Source: Nitrosomonas ureae
GTDB lineage: Bacteria; Pseudomonadota; Gammaproteobacteria; Burkholderiales; Nitrosomonadaceae
Length of the DNA: 51,982 nt
Assembly: GCA_945872825.1 (NCBI GenBank)
Contig: CAMCBD010000007.1
Coordinates: 1-51,982 of the forward strand
Direction: 5' to 3'
The translations under genes were made by a program, and so were the position numbers. Numbering within the stretch: the stretch's first letter is position 1; every line of letters starts with the position of its first letter. Positions 17,677 to 27,666 of the stretch are shown one piece after another. The notes under the pieces were generated by a model. The model was not told the origin of the DNA and searched no databases. It was given only the letters and a program-made list of their open reading frames with translations.

Positions 17677-19092
17677 ATGAATGAAACACTGGATGTGATT
17701 ATCGTCGGAGCGGGTAGCGCAGGTTTGGCCGCGCTGCGGGAGGTGAGAAAATACACGCAACGCTTTGTGATTATTAATGACGGGCCTTGGGGTACTATCT
17801 GTGCCCGAGTGGGTTGTATGCCATCCAAAACTTTGATCGAAGCGGCGAATGCCTTTCATCATCGCGGTACCTTTGAAGAGTTTGGTATTCGCGGTGGAGA
17901 TCAGCTCACGCTTGATATTCCTGCCGTGCTGCGGCGTGTGCGGCAGTTGCGCGATGATTTTGTTGCCAGTACAGTAAAAACGACAGAAGAATTGGGTGAA
18001 AGGGCTATTTCCGGGCGTGTGCGTCTGCTTGCGCCGGATAGATTGGAAGTCAATGGTGAGGAATTGCGTGCGCACAAAATTATTATCGCTACCGGGTCGC
18101 GTCCGGTTGTACCTGCGCCATGGAATTCATTAGGAAATCGGCTGCTTACGACGAATACCTTATTTGAGCAGAAGACTCTGCCTGCACGCATGGCAGTCGT
18201 GGGAATGGGCCCTATCGGTGCCGAGATGGCACAGGCGCTTTCGCGGCTTGGTATTCATGTGACGGCATTTGGCGGTAGCCAAGCGATCGCTGGATTAACA
18301 GACCCGGAAGTGATTGCAGTGGCGACAGATCTGTTAGGGAGGGAATTTCCTCTGCATCTGGGTGAGAAAGCCGAGTTGAGCGGGGTGGGCGAGGGCATAC
18401 AAGTGCGTACCGGAAAGATAGAAGTGATGGTCGATTGTGTGCTTGCTGCGTTGGGACGTCGTCCAAATATCGACAATCTGGGTCTCGAGACACTCGGAGT
18501 CCCGCTTGATCAACACGGTATGCCGCCTGTAAATCCAGGTACCATGCAAGTGGCCGATCTGCCGGTGTTCATGGCGGGTGACGCGAATGACCAAATGCCG
18601 CTGCTGCATGAAGCTGCCGATGAAGGATACATCGCTGGGCTTAATGCCACGCGTCCTAATCCGATTTGTTTTACACGCCGGACACCACTGGCTATCGTTT
18701 TTTCTGACCCGAACATCGCAGTCGTAGGCAGTCGCTTTCAGGCACTCGACCCTGCAAAGATTCTAGTTGGAGTAGTGCATTTTGACCGGCAGGGACGGGC
18801 GCGTGCCGGCCAGCGGAACAAGGGCATTCAGCGTCTTTATGCCGATGCGGTAAGCGGCCAGTTATTGGGTGCGGAAATGTGCGCACCTGCTGGCGAACAC
18901 ATGGCACATTTGCTGGCGTTAGCTATCGACCGCTCGCTCACAGTGCAGCAGTTGCTGCGCCTGCCGTTTTATCACCCGGTTCTGGAAGAAGGCTTGCGCA
19001 CGGCACTGCGTGCTCTGGCGGCGCAGCTTCCTGCCGTCAACAAATCCGATTTGTCCATGTGCGGCGCTTTTAATACGGAAGCTCTTGATTGA
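17677..19092 (+). CDS. Dihydrolipoamide dehydrogenase-like flavoprotein
   Basis: The ATG at 17677 follows GGAGG at 17664-17668, giving 471 residues. FAD-binding GAGSAG lies at 11-16. The redox disulfide is Cys42 and Cys47 in GTICARVGCMPSK. A second dinucleotide site (VVGMGPIGAEMAQAL), GDANDQMPLLHEA near FAD, and the C-terminal YHPVLEEG with the His-Glu active-site pair follow. It belongs to the class I pyridine-nucleotide disulfide oxidoreductases. No 2-oxo acid dehydrogenase gene is nearby and the motif CARVGC differs from the usual CxNxGC, so the partner may not be lipoamide. A metal or thiol reductase is possible. Confidence 0.8.
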   Translation: MNETLDVIIVGAGSAGLAALREVRKYTQRFVIINDGPWGTICARVGCMPSKTLIEAANAFHHRGTFEEFGIRGGDQLTLDIPAVLRRVRQLRDDFVASTVKTTEELGERAISGRVRLLAPDRLEVNGEELRAHKIIIATGSRPVVPAPWNSLGNRLLTTNTLFEQKTLPARMAVVGMGPIGAEMAQALSRLGIHVTAFGGSQAIAGLTDPEVIAVATDLLGREFPLHLGEKAELSGVGEGIQVRTGKIEVMVDCVLAALGRRPNIDNLGLETLGVPLDQHGMPPVNPGTMQVADLPVFMAGDANDQMPLLHEAADEGYIAGLNATRPNPICFTRRTPLAIVFSDPNIAVVGSRFQALDPAKILVGVVHFDRQGRARAGQRNKGIQRLYADAVSGQLLGAEMCAPAGEHMAHLLALAIDRSLTVQQLLRLPFYHPVLEEGLRTALRALAAQLPAVNKSDLSMCGAFNTEALD

Positions 19093-19150
19093 TAGCCATC
19101 TGGTGAAGCGTGCGGTGATGGTATTTTCACAATCAGTCAGGACCCTGGGA

Positions 19151-20626
19151 TCAGGATAACAACGACAAATAGATTTCTCGATAAGCCGCTGCGCTGGCGT
19201 GCCAACTGAAATCTTTTGCCATACCGTTTTTCTGCAAGCGCTGCCAGACTTTTTTATTATGATAAGCGAGTGTTGCACGTTTTATCGTGCCCAGCAGATT
19301 GTCGGCGGTCATTGGGTAAAATAAAAAGCCGCTGGCACTTCCATCGGCAAGCTTTGCCGGTGTGTAATCCACCACCGTGTCTAACAGACCGCCGGTGGCA
19401 TGGGCTATTGGCGGTGTGCCGTAATGCTGGCTATACATTTGATTCAAACCGCATGGTTCAAAACGCGATGGCATCAGGAAGCAATCTACGCCTGCTTCAA
19501 TTAAATGTGATAAGGCTTCATTAAAACCGATACGGACAGCTATTGCATCGGGATAAGCTTGAGTCAATGTGGATAATTGGTGTTCCAGTTCAGCATGATC
19601 GCTACCGAGTACAACCAGTTGGGCGGGTATTTTTACCAGTTGGGATGCGATCTGTATCAGCAGATCAGTGCCTTTCTGGTGATTTAAGCGGCTGACTACA
19701 CCGAATAATGGAATATCGGCATCAACTGCTAACCCCATCTGCTGTTGCAAAGCGCTTTTATTCGCGGCTTTATCGGATAACTTCTTGCTGGTGTAGTTTT
19801 TCACCAAATGGGGATCTGTCGCAGGATCCCATTCCCGGGTATCGATGCCATTGATAATGCCGGTGAGATGGCGGCGGCGTGTGGACAGTAATCCTTGTAA
19901 TCCAAAACCCAATGGCTCGGTTTGAATTTCCTTTGCATAATTGGGACTGACTGTGGTGATGTGGTCGGCATAATAGAGTCCTGCTTTGAGAAATGACATA
20001 TTGGTATAGTATTCAACGCCGTTGATGTCAAAGCTATCCGGAGGTAAGCCCAATTGGATGACACTGCCGGGTGGAAAGATACCCTGAAATGCGAGGTTGT
20101 GGATTGTCATCAGCGTGGCTGCTTTTTTCTCGGGATGATAATGCAGATAAGCGGGGGTGAGACCACTTTGCCAATCATTACAATGCGCAATATGCGGGCG
20201 CCAGGCAATTGGACTGGCGTCGCTGGATAGAATCGCGCCAATTTTCGACAGTAAGCCAAAACGCAATGCATTATCCGGCCAGTCGCGCCCAAGTGTATCC
20301 ATATAAGGACCGCCTTCGCGGTGATATAACCCCGGGCAGTCAATCACAAAGACTGGAATGTTTTCAGACTTGCTCAGTGATAACCGCGCTGAGAGCAGTG
20401 TGGCGGGCGGGAATTGTGGCAATGTATTGAACTCGGCCACCTTGGATTTGTATTTAACACCGGCCAAAACTTTCGGATATCCCGGTAGCAAAAGCCTTAC
20501 ATCGGTTTGCAGCGACCGCAGCGCCGCCGGCAGTGCAGCACTGACATCGCCCAGGCCGCCGGTTTTGCACAATGGAAAAACTTCAGAAGTAATAAACAGA
20601 ACGCGGAGTTCTTTGGATGACAGCAT
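19151..20626 (-). CDS. glgA: Glycogen synthase (ADP-glucose)
   Basis: A GT5 glycosyltransferase of 491 residues that transfers glucose from ADP-glucose to the non-reducing end of glycogen. KTGGLGDVSAALP at about 21-33 binds ADP-glucose, and the C-terminal domain shows FEPCGLNQMYSQHYG and ATGGLLDTV. It is the last gene of the minus-strand glycogen cluster, 11 bases after pgi, so it is probably co-transcribed. It is intact and of normal length. Confidence 0.93.
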   Translation of the reverse strand: MLSSKELRVLFITSEVFPLCKTGGLGDVSAALPAALRSLQTDVRLLLPGYPKVLAGVKYKSKVAEFNTLPQFPPATLLSARLSLSKSENIPVFVIDCPGLYHREGGPYMDTLGRDWPDNALRFGLLSKIGAILSSDASPIAWRPHIAHCNDWQSGLTPAYLHYHPEKKAATLMTIHNLAFQGIFPPGSVIQLGLPPDSFDINGVEYYTNMSFLKAGLYYADHITTVSPNYAKEIQTEPLGFGLQGLLSTRRRHLTGIINGIDTREWDPATDPHLVKNYTSKKLSDKAANKSALQQQMGLAVDADIPLFGVVSRLNHQKGTDLLIQIASQLVKIPAQLVVLGSDHAELEHQLSTLTQAYPDAIAVRIGFNEALSHLIEAGVDCFLMPSRFEPCGLNQMYSQHYGTPPIAHATGGLLDTVVDYTPAKLADGSASGFLFYPMTADNLLGTIKRATLAYHNKKVWQRLQKNGMAKDFSWHASAAAYREIYLSLLS

Positions 20627-20637
20627 GGGGAGTATGT

Positions 20638-22272
20638 TTACTGATTCGCTTTGAAATAATTGATCAAGCCGTTAGTGGATGCGTCGTGAGAAACCACTGT
20701 CGTGTCTTGTTCCAGTTCGGTCAGGATTTTTCCGGCCAGTTGTTTGCCCAGTTCTACACCCCATTGGTCAAATGGATTGATATTCCAGATCACGCTTTGC
20801 ACGAAAACTTTATGTTCATACAGTGCAATGAGTGCGCCCAATGTTTTGGGGTCAAGTTTTTTGAACAAAATGGAGGTGGTTGGACGATTCCCGGGAAAAA
20901 CTTTATGCGGTAATAGCTGTTCAAGGGATGCACCGCTCAATCCTTGTGAAACCAGTTCAGCACGTACTTCCTGCTCATTCTTGCCAGCCATTAATGCCTC
21001 AGTCTGGGCAAAGAAATTGGCCAATAACATCCGGTGATGTTGCGTCATCGGATGATGGCTTTGACAAGGAGCCAGGAAATCAATCGGAACAGTTTGTGTG
21101 CCTTGATGCAATAGCTGGTAGAAAGCATGTTGCCCGTTGGTTCCCGGTTCACCCCAAACGACTGATCCGGTCGCATAGTCGACGACCTCTCCATCGCGGG
21201 TAACCCGTTTGCCATTACTCTCCATTTCCAATTGTTGCAAATAGGCAGGGAAACGGTGCATGGATTGATCGTACGGCAGCATGGCATGCGCTGACGTACC
21301 AAAAAAATTAATTTGCCAGATACCTATCAGACCCAGCATAACCGGAAGGTTTTCTGCGAACGGGGCTGTGGAAAAATGCTGATCCATTTCGCGTGCGCCC
21401 GCAAGCAGTAAATAAAAATTGTCCATGCCGACGGCCAAAGCAATCGGTAGACCAATCGCTGACCATAATGAATAGCGCCCACCCACCCAATCCCAGAACT
21501 CAAACATGTTATCGGGATTAATACCGAATTTCTCCACGGCAGAGCGATTGGTGGAAACCGCGACGAAATGCAGTGCAATATCTTTTTCACTACCACCATG
21601 AGTTAGAAACCATTGTCGCGCAGAATTTGCATTAGTGAGCGTTTCTTGTGTGGTGAAAGTTTTTGAGGCAATCACAAACAATGTTGTGGCTGGATCAAGA
21701 TGCTGTAACGTTTTGGATAATTGCGTACCATCAATGTTTGAAACAAAGTGCGGCGTGATACCGTTTAATTGATAGGGTTTGAGCGCCTCAGTCACCATCA
21801 CCGGTCCGAGATCCGAGCCGCCGATGCCAATATTAACGATATCGGTAAAAATTTTCTCCGTGTAGCCTCTGCGTGCACCGCTTTGTACGGCGACTGAAAA
21901 GCGTTCCATTTGTTTCAATACCCGCTTAATCTCAGGCATGATCGCTACACCATCCACTGTAATGGCCTGTTCGCCACGTAAGGCAATATGCAGTGCGGCA
22001 CGGTGCTCCGTAGAATTGATCTGCTCTCCCGAGAACATGCGCGTAATCCAGCTCGGCAGTTGTTGTTGATGCGCCAGCGCCAGCAGTAAGTCTATCGTTT
22101 CACGAGTGATTGGCTGTTTCGAGAAATCGATCAGAATATCATTGAAAATGAGAGAGAATTTTTCAAAGCGCTGCAGATCGTTGTGGAATAACGCACGCAA
22201 ATGTTGTCCTGCCATGACAGGCTGATGTGCTTGTAAGGCAAGCCAAGCAGGTGATTGAGTAAGAGATGACAT
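20638..22272 (-). CDS. pgi: Glucose-6-phosphate isomerase
   Basis: A full-length enzyme of 544 residues that interconverts glucose-6-phosphate and fructose-6-phosphate in the cytoplasm. The phosphosugar-binding segments [17 protein letters not shown] and [11 protein letters not shown] are present, as are the late conserved GVELGK and [12 protein letters not shown]. Its place inside the glycogen cluster links fructose-6-phosphate from gluconeogenesis to glucose-6-phosphate for storage. This suits an autotroph that makes sugar phosphates from fixed carbon (inference). Confidence 0.95.
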   Translation of the reverse strand: MSSLTQSPAWLALQAHQPVMAGQHLRALFHNDLQRFEKFSLIFNDILIDFSKQPITRETIDLLLALAHQQQLPSWITRMFSGEQINSTEHRAALHIALRGEQAITVDGVAIMPEIKRVLKQMERFSVAVQSGARRGYTEKIFTDIVNIGIGGSDLGPVMVTEALKPYQLNGITPHFVSNIDGTQLSKTLQHLDPATTLFVIASKTFTTQETLTNANSARQWFLTHGGSEKDIALHFVAVSTNRSAVEKFGINPDNMFEFWDWVGGRYSLWSAIGLPIALAVGMDNFYLLLAGAREMDQHFSTAPFAENLPVMLGLIGIWQINFFGTSAHAMLPYDQSMHRFPAYLQQLEMESNGKRVTRDGEVVDYATGSVVWGEPGTNGQHAFYQLLHQGTQTVPIDFLAPCQSHHPMTQHHRMLLANFFAQTEALMAGKNEQEVRAELVSQGLSGASLEQLLPHKVFPGNRPTTSILFKKLDPKTLGALIALYEHKVFVQSVIWNINPFDQWGVELGKQLAGKILTELEQDTTVVSHDASTNGLINYFKANQ

Positions 22273-22349
22273 AGGTTTGCTTTAATCGCTGATGATCATA
22301 AATCTAGAGTGGGTAACCGTACTGGATTAATTTTTTACTGTGCACGGGG

Positions 22350-24362
22350 CTATATTTTCCTTGTATTGATCTCCAGTGTGATAACCAATTCTAGCGCTGA
22401 GATCGGCCATTCCAACAAGAGCGTAGTTGCCTGCATAATTTTTTCAAATCCGCTCTCGGATTGTGATACCGAGAAATGCGGTTGTGCAATAAACGTCACA
22501 GGGGAGGAAGTTTTGAGCACGACGCTGCCGCCTAACGTATCATCGTCCAGTGTTATTTCAGTTAAACCAGTCAGCTCAAGCACTTGTCCGAAACCGCCGG
22601 GAATTTCTCCCCGGTAAATGTAGCGCCCGCCCATTCCGTCGCAGCTTGGCATGGCAAGATTAATTTCGGTACTGAACACCTGCGCCATTTTAGCGGTAAA
22701 ACGATAGGCGACTTGTAGTTGATTATTGTCAAGCAGGACGTGTTTGTGAATCGGATACGCGGTATTCTCGGATTGAAAGTGACTATTTTCTAGCGCTGAA
22801 GCTTTGGACCGATAGGTAATAAATACGTCATCCAGACGATCAACGAACAAACTTCTGGGATGGTCGTCCGCTTCGATATCCTCTGCATTAATTTCGTGTT
22901 TATAGCTGATTCTGTCATGCGCCGAAGCAATGCCAGTGGCGGCATGGTTGGATGCTTGACGTTCACCCGGTTGAATTTTCTGGTAATAGTGCTCGACCTG
23001 ACGGCGCAGTGTATCGCCGAAGTTATGTTTCAGCTGGTAAGCATCCAATTCACAAATACTGGCAAAGCTATCCAGTTTTACGACCGCTTGAAGTATGCCA
23101 TTCTGGTGATAAACTTCTTTTACGCCATCCAGATCGGTATCTTCGGTATGAGAGATTGAGCGTGGCATGCAGGCATCCAGCAATGCTTCCAGCTCAACGA
23201 GCGCTCCGTACACAGCGCGTCGCAGGTGCGGAAGATACAAACCACCGAACAAGCCATGCCAATAAGCATCATTGGCCTGGGATTCATAGAGCTTCTGTTG
23301 CATCAGGTTCGTCCGATGTTTTTCCGGTAATGCATCCAATCGTGCGGAAAGTCCTAACATGCGCTTATGCATCCAATTTGATTCAGGGTAGCGTGAAAAA
23401 AAGTTTTTCCAGATACCGCCGCGCAGGAATGCCTTTTTGTGTTCATACCAGCTACTTGACTTGGCCTGTTGTACCAGATCTGCATAGGTATTGGCAGATT
23501 GGGCAGGCAGCGTCCATTCATTCATTTCAATATAGGAGACTGTGGGTAGATAGACTATGCCCCGTGTTTTCTCACTGGCATGGTATTCGCTGTAGTGCCG
23601 GGTACAAATTTTTGTTGATGCGAGCACGCTTTGGATAAATTGCTCAAGCCAGCCTTTTTCATAGACCCACTGGTAGGTTTCCGGCCAGATGCCAAATTTC
23701 TCAATGTCATCAAAATAAATTGCGGCGGCGCTGGAATTCGATGAATGATTATCTGCCAATGATTCCAGATAAGCGATCGTTTCCTCAACGGGGGAAAACG
23801 GGATTTTATAGCGTAGATTTTCAGAAATTGGGAACAAGTCGAGTGTTCGTGTATCTTCCTCGGTGGTGAAGAAACCATTTAATTCCGCAGGCGCTCTGCC
23901 AGCACAGAGAAAATGGTAATCATCGACAATCACATAACGGATTCCGCAATCCGCGAGTGCTGGGACTACGGTTGATTCCCACACGCGTTCTGTCAACCAC
24001 GCACCTTGTGGGCGTTGCCCTAGCTTTGCTGCCAGTTTGTTGGAGAAGGTTTGAATTTGTCCGATCCGGTCACGGTTTGGAATAACCGCTAGAACCGGTT
24101 CAGTATCGCCCGCGCCGAACAACTCGACTTGTTTCCGCATAACCATTTCATGGAGTAGCGCCATATCTTCGGGATAATATTGCATTAGGTAATCAAGCAG
24201 CCATCCAGAAAAATGGACTGCAAAACGAAAGTCCGGATAGCGATAAAGTACTTGTAGAAAAGGTTTGTAACAACGTAAGTGTGCGTCAGTCAGTACGCTG
24301 GGAAAATTGCCGACGGGTTGATGTGCGTGAACACCAAAAAGTAGCGATACAGGTTGTGACAT
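22350..24362 (-). CDS. GH57 4-alpha-glucanotransferase-type enzyme
   Basis: The protein has 670 residues. The N-terminal GH57 barrel shows the family's first region VHAHQPVGN (11-19), the nucleophile region WLTERVW with Glu125, and the second catalytic region FDDIEKFG with Asp218/Asp219. The C-terminal half contains the beta-rich domains usual in Thermococcus-type 4-alpha-glucanotransferases (659 residues). Such enzymes move maltodextrin chains between alpha-1,4-glucans and some also hydrolyse them. The gene lies between the second GH57 gene and pgi, with gaps of 89 and 77 bases. Whether this copy is mainly a transferase or an amylase cannot be read from the sequence. Confidence 0.88.
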   Translation of the reverse strand: MSQPVSLLFGVHAHQPVGNFPSVLTDAHLRCYKPFLQVLYRYPDFRFAVHFSGWLLDYLMQYYPEDMALLHEMVMRKQVELFGAGDTEPVLAVIPNRDRIGQIQTFSNKLAAKLGQRPQGAWLTERVWESTVVPALADCGIRYVIVDDYHFLCAGRAPAELNGFFTTEEDTRTLDLFPISENLRYKIPFSPVEETIAYLESLADNHSSNSSAAAIYFDDIEKFGIWPETYQWVYEKGWLEQFIQSVLASTKICTRHYSEYHASEKTRGIVYLPTVSYIEMNEWTLPAQSANTYADLVQQAKSSSWYEHKKAFLRGGIWKNFFSRYPESNWMHKRMLGLSARLDALPEKHRTNLMQQKLYESQANDAYWHGLFGGLYLPHLRRAVYGALVELEALLDACMPRSISHTEDTDLDGVKEVYHQNGILQAVVKLDSFASICELDAYQLKHNFGDTLRRQVEHYYQKIQPGERQASNHAATGIASAHDRISYKHEINAEDIEADDHPRSLFVDRLDDVFITYRSKASALENSHFQSENTAYPIHKHVLLDNNQLQVAYRFTAKMAQVFSTEINLAMPSCDGMGGRYIYRGEIPGGFGQVLELTGLTEITLDDDTLGGSVVLKTSSPVTFIAQPHFSVSQSESGFEKIMQATTLLLEWPISALELVITLEINTRKI

Positions 24363-24451
24363 TCAATTATTCCGGTAATCATTTTAAAAACCTGGGCAAC
24401 CGAAAACCCAATCTCAATCGCTGCGAAATGCAGCTTGAAATCAATCAGGTG

Positions 24452-26155
24452 TTATGAAGATCGCCGCATGGCGCCGCTTGCTTCCGTTTGTTCATTCCCT
24501 TTGCTAATGGGTTCAAGTATTGTTGCAGGTGTTGGCAGTTTAAGTAAAAGATAAAGATTAATCAGATTCTTTCTGAACAGCTGATCGAAACTGGCCACCG
24601 AATGCGCTGGATTGTAATCACCAAACCACCAGAACCAGTCGGAGCTTTCACAAGATGCTAGCTGCCGGCTGGCTAGGATTTTTTCATCATCACTCAGCTG
24701 GCCGCTTTGCATCACCAGATCAAAACTATTTTTGGCCGCACACAGCATGTCCCAGGCGCAATTTTTTTCCTTGTCACCAATCCACGTGGAAAATGTTCCA
24801 TATACCCAGCTACCGGCAGCCAGTGCTGGTAATGTCGCCATATTATCTTTATTTTCAGCGCAGGCAATATAGTCACGATAAGTTGTGGTGCGGATAAACG
24901 GGTGGTTGTCGAGTAAACTGTAGAGATCGTCAAGAAAATAAAATCCGTTGTAAGGATAGGATTCCCAAGCATTTTCTCCATCCAGAATGATACTGACAAC
25001 CGGGTTCTGCTCAGCCGGTGTGTTATGGTAAATACGTTCTAGAGATTGTATAAAATTTTCTGCCGCATCGCGTCCAAACCATTTGGAATATTCAAAACCG
25101 ATCAAATCGGATAAATGATCATCACGAAAAAAACAAGTGACTTGCTCTGCCTCTCCGGCTATCCGATAGGGGTGATATAAATAACTATTGCGATCCAGCA
25201 AGGACTTACCCGGGTAAGCGGCGCGCAGGCTATTCACTAGAACACCCTCCCCGCTGGCGCTCCACTGGCAATTTTGCTCTGCCAGGATTTTTAATAATGC
25301 GGTTGATAGGGCGCCTTCAGCAGGCCAGATACCGGAAGGCTTCTCGTTAAAACGCTGTGTGTGACTGGTAATTGCTGAGGACAGATGAAATGCGACACGG
25401 CCACGTCCGCCTGGATAAATATCATGCGACGGTAAGGTGACATCGGGTTGACTGTCCCGGGCGGAAGAAAAATCTATCATCAGCGGGGCAAGCGGATGAT
25501 AATGCGGCGTGGTGGATAATTCAATTTGACCCGATTCAGAGAGCTTGCGGTAGCGTGGAATCAAATTCTGGATCAGTTCACCGATCAGATTGAACAATTG
25601 CAGTCGATCCGCATGCGAGAATCCATCGCTTTGCGCCATCAACTGCATCACGAGTTGGTTATTCCGGCGCACACTTTCACCCATCCAGGCCAAGTGATAC
25701 CATACCAGAAGATCGGCCAGATATTGCCCGGAGAAGTAGGTTAATTCCCGCTCGCCGCGCTGGCTCAGGGTGTTATAGAGCTCATGCAAGCGCTTATAGG
25801 CGGGATAAGGTTTCAGCATCGTTTCATGATTGCTGAGAAAGCAGCTGTCGAACAAATATAGCCGATCCTGCATAGTGATGTGTTCGAGATTGGGTTCAGC
25901 CAACAGACGCAGCAGAGGACTACGTATCTGTCCTATGGAAAACTGTTCAGTAAAATCTTCCAATTGATCCAGCAGTACTGGGACAAAATTGATAACCGCT
26001 TTGGTTTCCGGATGCATCTCCAGGTGATAGGCCATATCGGTATAATCCTTGATGGCATGCAGGTAGACCCACGGTAAAACAAATTCTTTGGTTACATAAT
26101 CCCGGTAATCCGGTTGATGCATGTGCCATAACACGACAAGGTTTAATTGCTTCAT
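24452..26155 (-). CDS. GH57 alpha-amylase/amylopullulanase-type enzyme
   Basis: A 567-residue protein of a different GH57 branch. The first region WHMHQPDYRD is at 10-19, the likely nucleophile Glu280 is in GIWPAEGALS, and the likely acid/base Asp392 is in ILDGENAWESYPYNG. No signal peptide is present, so it acts in the cytoplasm, probably on stored glycogen or on maltodextrins, cutting alpha-1,4 or alpha-1,6 bonds. It starts 36 bases after glgC ends on the same strand. Two divergent GH57 genes side by side suggest split roles in trimming and recycling chains. Confidence 0.88.
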   Translation of the reverse strand: MKQLNLVVLWHMHQPDYRDYVTKEFVLPWVYLHAIKDYTDMAYHLEMHPETKAVINFVPVLLDQLEDFTEQFSIGQIRSPLLRLLAEPNLEHITMQDRLYLFDSCFLSNHETMLKPYPAYKRLHELYNTLSQRGERELTYFSGQYLADLLVWYHLAWMGESVRRNNQLVMQLMAQSDGFSHADRLQLFNLIGELIQNLIPRYRKLSESGQIELSTTPHYHPLAPLMIDFSSARDSQPDVTLPSHDIYPGGRGRVAFHLSSAITSHTQRFNEKPSGIWPAEGALSTALLKILAEQNCQWSASGEGVLVNSLRAAYPGKSLLDRNSYLYHPYRIAGEAEQVTCFFRDDHLSDLIGFEYSKWFGRDAAENFIQSLERIYHNTPAEQNPVVSIILDGENAWESYPYNGFYFLDDLYSLLDNHPFIRTTTYRDYIACAENKDNMATLPALAAGSWVYGTFSTWIGDKEKNCAWDMLCAAKNSFDLVMQSGQLSDDEKILASRQLASCESSDWFWWFGDYNPAHSVASFDQLFRKNLINLYLLLKLPTPATILEPISKGNEQTEASGAMRRSS

Positions 26156-26191
26156 GTAAATATGAAAATACTTATAAAAAATTTTCTGTAG

Positions 26192-27508
26192 TTAACGCAC
26201 ATGATGAACATCCTGCCCTAACATTTCCGGTGTGATCAATGTGATGCCTTTCTCAGTCACATAGAATCGCTTGCGATCCGCCTTTAAGTCGTATCCTACT
26301 GCCAATCCTTCCGGGATGACGCACTGTTTTTCCACTACTACGCGCCGCAAACGCGCATGCCGGCCAATTTCAACATTGGGTAGTATGACGGAATCTTCGA
26401 CACTGCTATAGCTGCGCACTTTTACATTAGAGAATAGCAAAGAACGACGCACCGTCGCACCGCTGATAATGCAGCCGCCCGACACGGAAGAATCCAGTGC
26501 CTGACCACGGCGATCTTCATCATCGAAAACGAATTTGGCGGGAGGCAATTGTTCCTGATGTGTCCAGATCGGCCAATCTTCATCGTACAGATTGAGCTGT
26601 GGCGTTACGGTGATGAGGTCTAAATTGGCTTCCCAATAGGCATCTACCGTGCCCACATCGCGCCAATAAGGTATTCCCGATGCCATATTCACGCAACTGT
26701 TTAGAAACCGGTGTGCAAATACGCGATAACGAGGCACCATATAGGGAATCAGATCTTTACCAAAGTCATGCGACGACTCATTAATTTTACTGTCACGAAT
26801 TAATTGCTCATACAGGAACGCTGCATTAAAGACATAGATTCCCATACTCGCCAGTGCTTTTTGGGGTTGACCGGGGATGGGTGCTGGATTTTCTGGTTTT
26901 TCGGCAAAACTGGTTACCTGCCATTCATCGTTCACACCCATGACACCAAAAGCACTGGCTTCTTGCAGTGGGATTTCGAGACAGGCCACTGTCATGTCAG
27001 CCCCTTTCTCTAGATGCTCAGCCAATAATTTGCTGTAATCCATTTTGTAAATATGATCTCCTCCCAGGATGAGGACATACTTTGGATCGTGCCGTAGCAG
27101 GATGTCGAGATTTTGGAAAACCGCGTCGGCTGTTCCTTGATACCAAGTTTCCGTGGTCCGTTGCTGCGCGGGTAGCAGTTCGACAAATTCTTTAAAGCGC
27201 CCATCGAGAAAGCTCCAGCCGTGCTGGATATGACGGATCAGGCTCTGTGACTTGTATTGAGTAACGACGCCGATACGCCGGACACTCGAATTAACACAGT
27301 TGGAAAGCGGGAAATCAATGATGCGGAACTTTCCGCCAAAAGGAACTGCCGGTTTGGCCCGCCAATCCGTTAATTGATGCAAACGACTGCCTCGCCCACC
27401 CGCTAAAATTAATGCAAGCGTATTGTGCGTCACACTGTTGTGAAAGCGTGTTCTGGTTGTGGATTCTGCTTGGGATTCGTTCGCATACATCCGTTCTTTA
27501 TTTTCCAT
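26192..27508 (-). CDS. glgC: Glucose-1-phosphate adenylyltransferase
   Basis: ADP-glucose pyrophosphorylase of 438 residues, making ADP-glucose from glucose-1-phosphate and ATP, the committed step to glycogen. The nucleotide-binding [17 protein letters not shown], the regulatory [20 protein letters not shown] and the substrate segment ending in [12 protein letters not shown] are visible. The C-terminal left-handed helix is also present. A stretch of about 30 residues precedes the core, so translation could start a little inside. It heads the minus-strand operon and is divergent from glgB, with 158 bases between them that must hold both promoters. Confidence 0.94.
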   Translation of the reverse strand: MENKERMYANESQAESTTRTRFHNSVTHNTLALILAGGRGSRLHQLTDWRAKPAVPFGGKFRIIDFPLSNCVNSSVRRIGVVTQYKSQSLIRHIQHGWSFLDGRFKEFVELLPAQQRTTETWYQGTADAVFQNLDILLRHDPKYVLILGGDHIYKMDYSKLLAEHLEKGADMTVACLEIPLQEASAFGVMGVNDEWQVTSFAEKPENPAPIPGQPQKALASMGIYVFNAAFLYEQLIRDSKINESSHDFGKDLIPYMVPRYRVFAHRFLNSCVNMASGIPYWRDVGTVDAYWEANLDLITVTPQLNLYDEDWPIWTHQEQLPPAKFVFDDEDRRGQALDSSVSGGCIISGATVRRSLLFSNVKVRSYSSVEDSVILPNVEIGRHARLRRVVVEKQCVIPEGLAVGYDLKADRKRFYVTEKGITLITPEMLGQDVHHVR

Positions 27509-27666
27509 AGCGAGGTAACCCTCCCCGATTCATCTCAATATATAGTATCGCATTATGGCATTTTCTTATACCTTACTTTTATTTTAATTGTTAATCGCAG
27601 TATAAGTAGTATAAGGTGGCGGGCAAGCTATAATTCATTCTATACCCGTTAATCAGTCTATAAAAT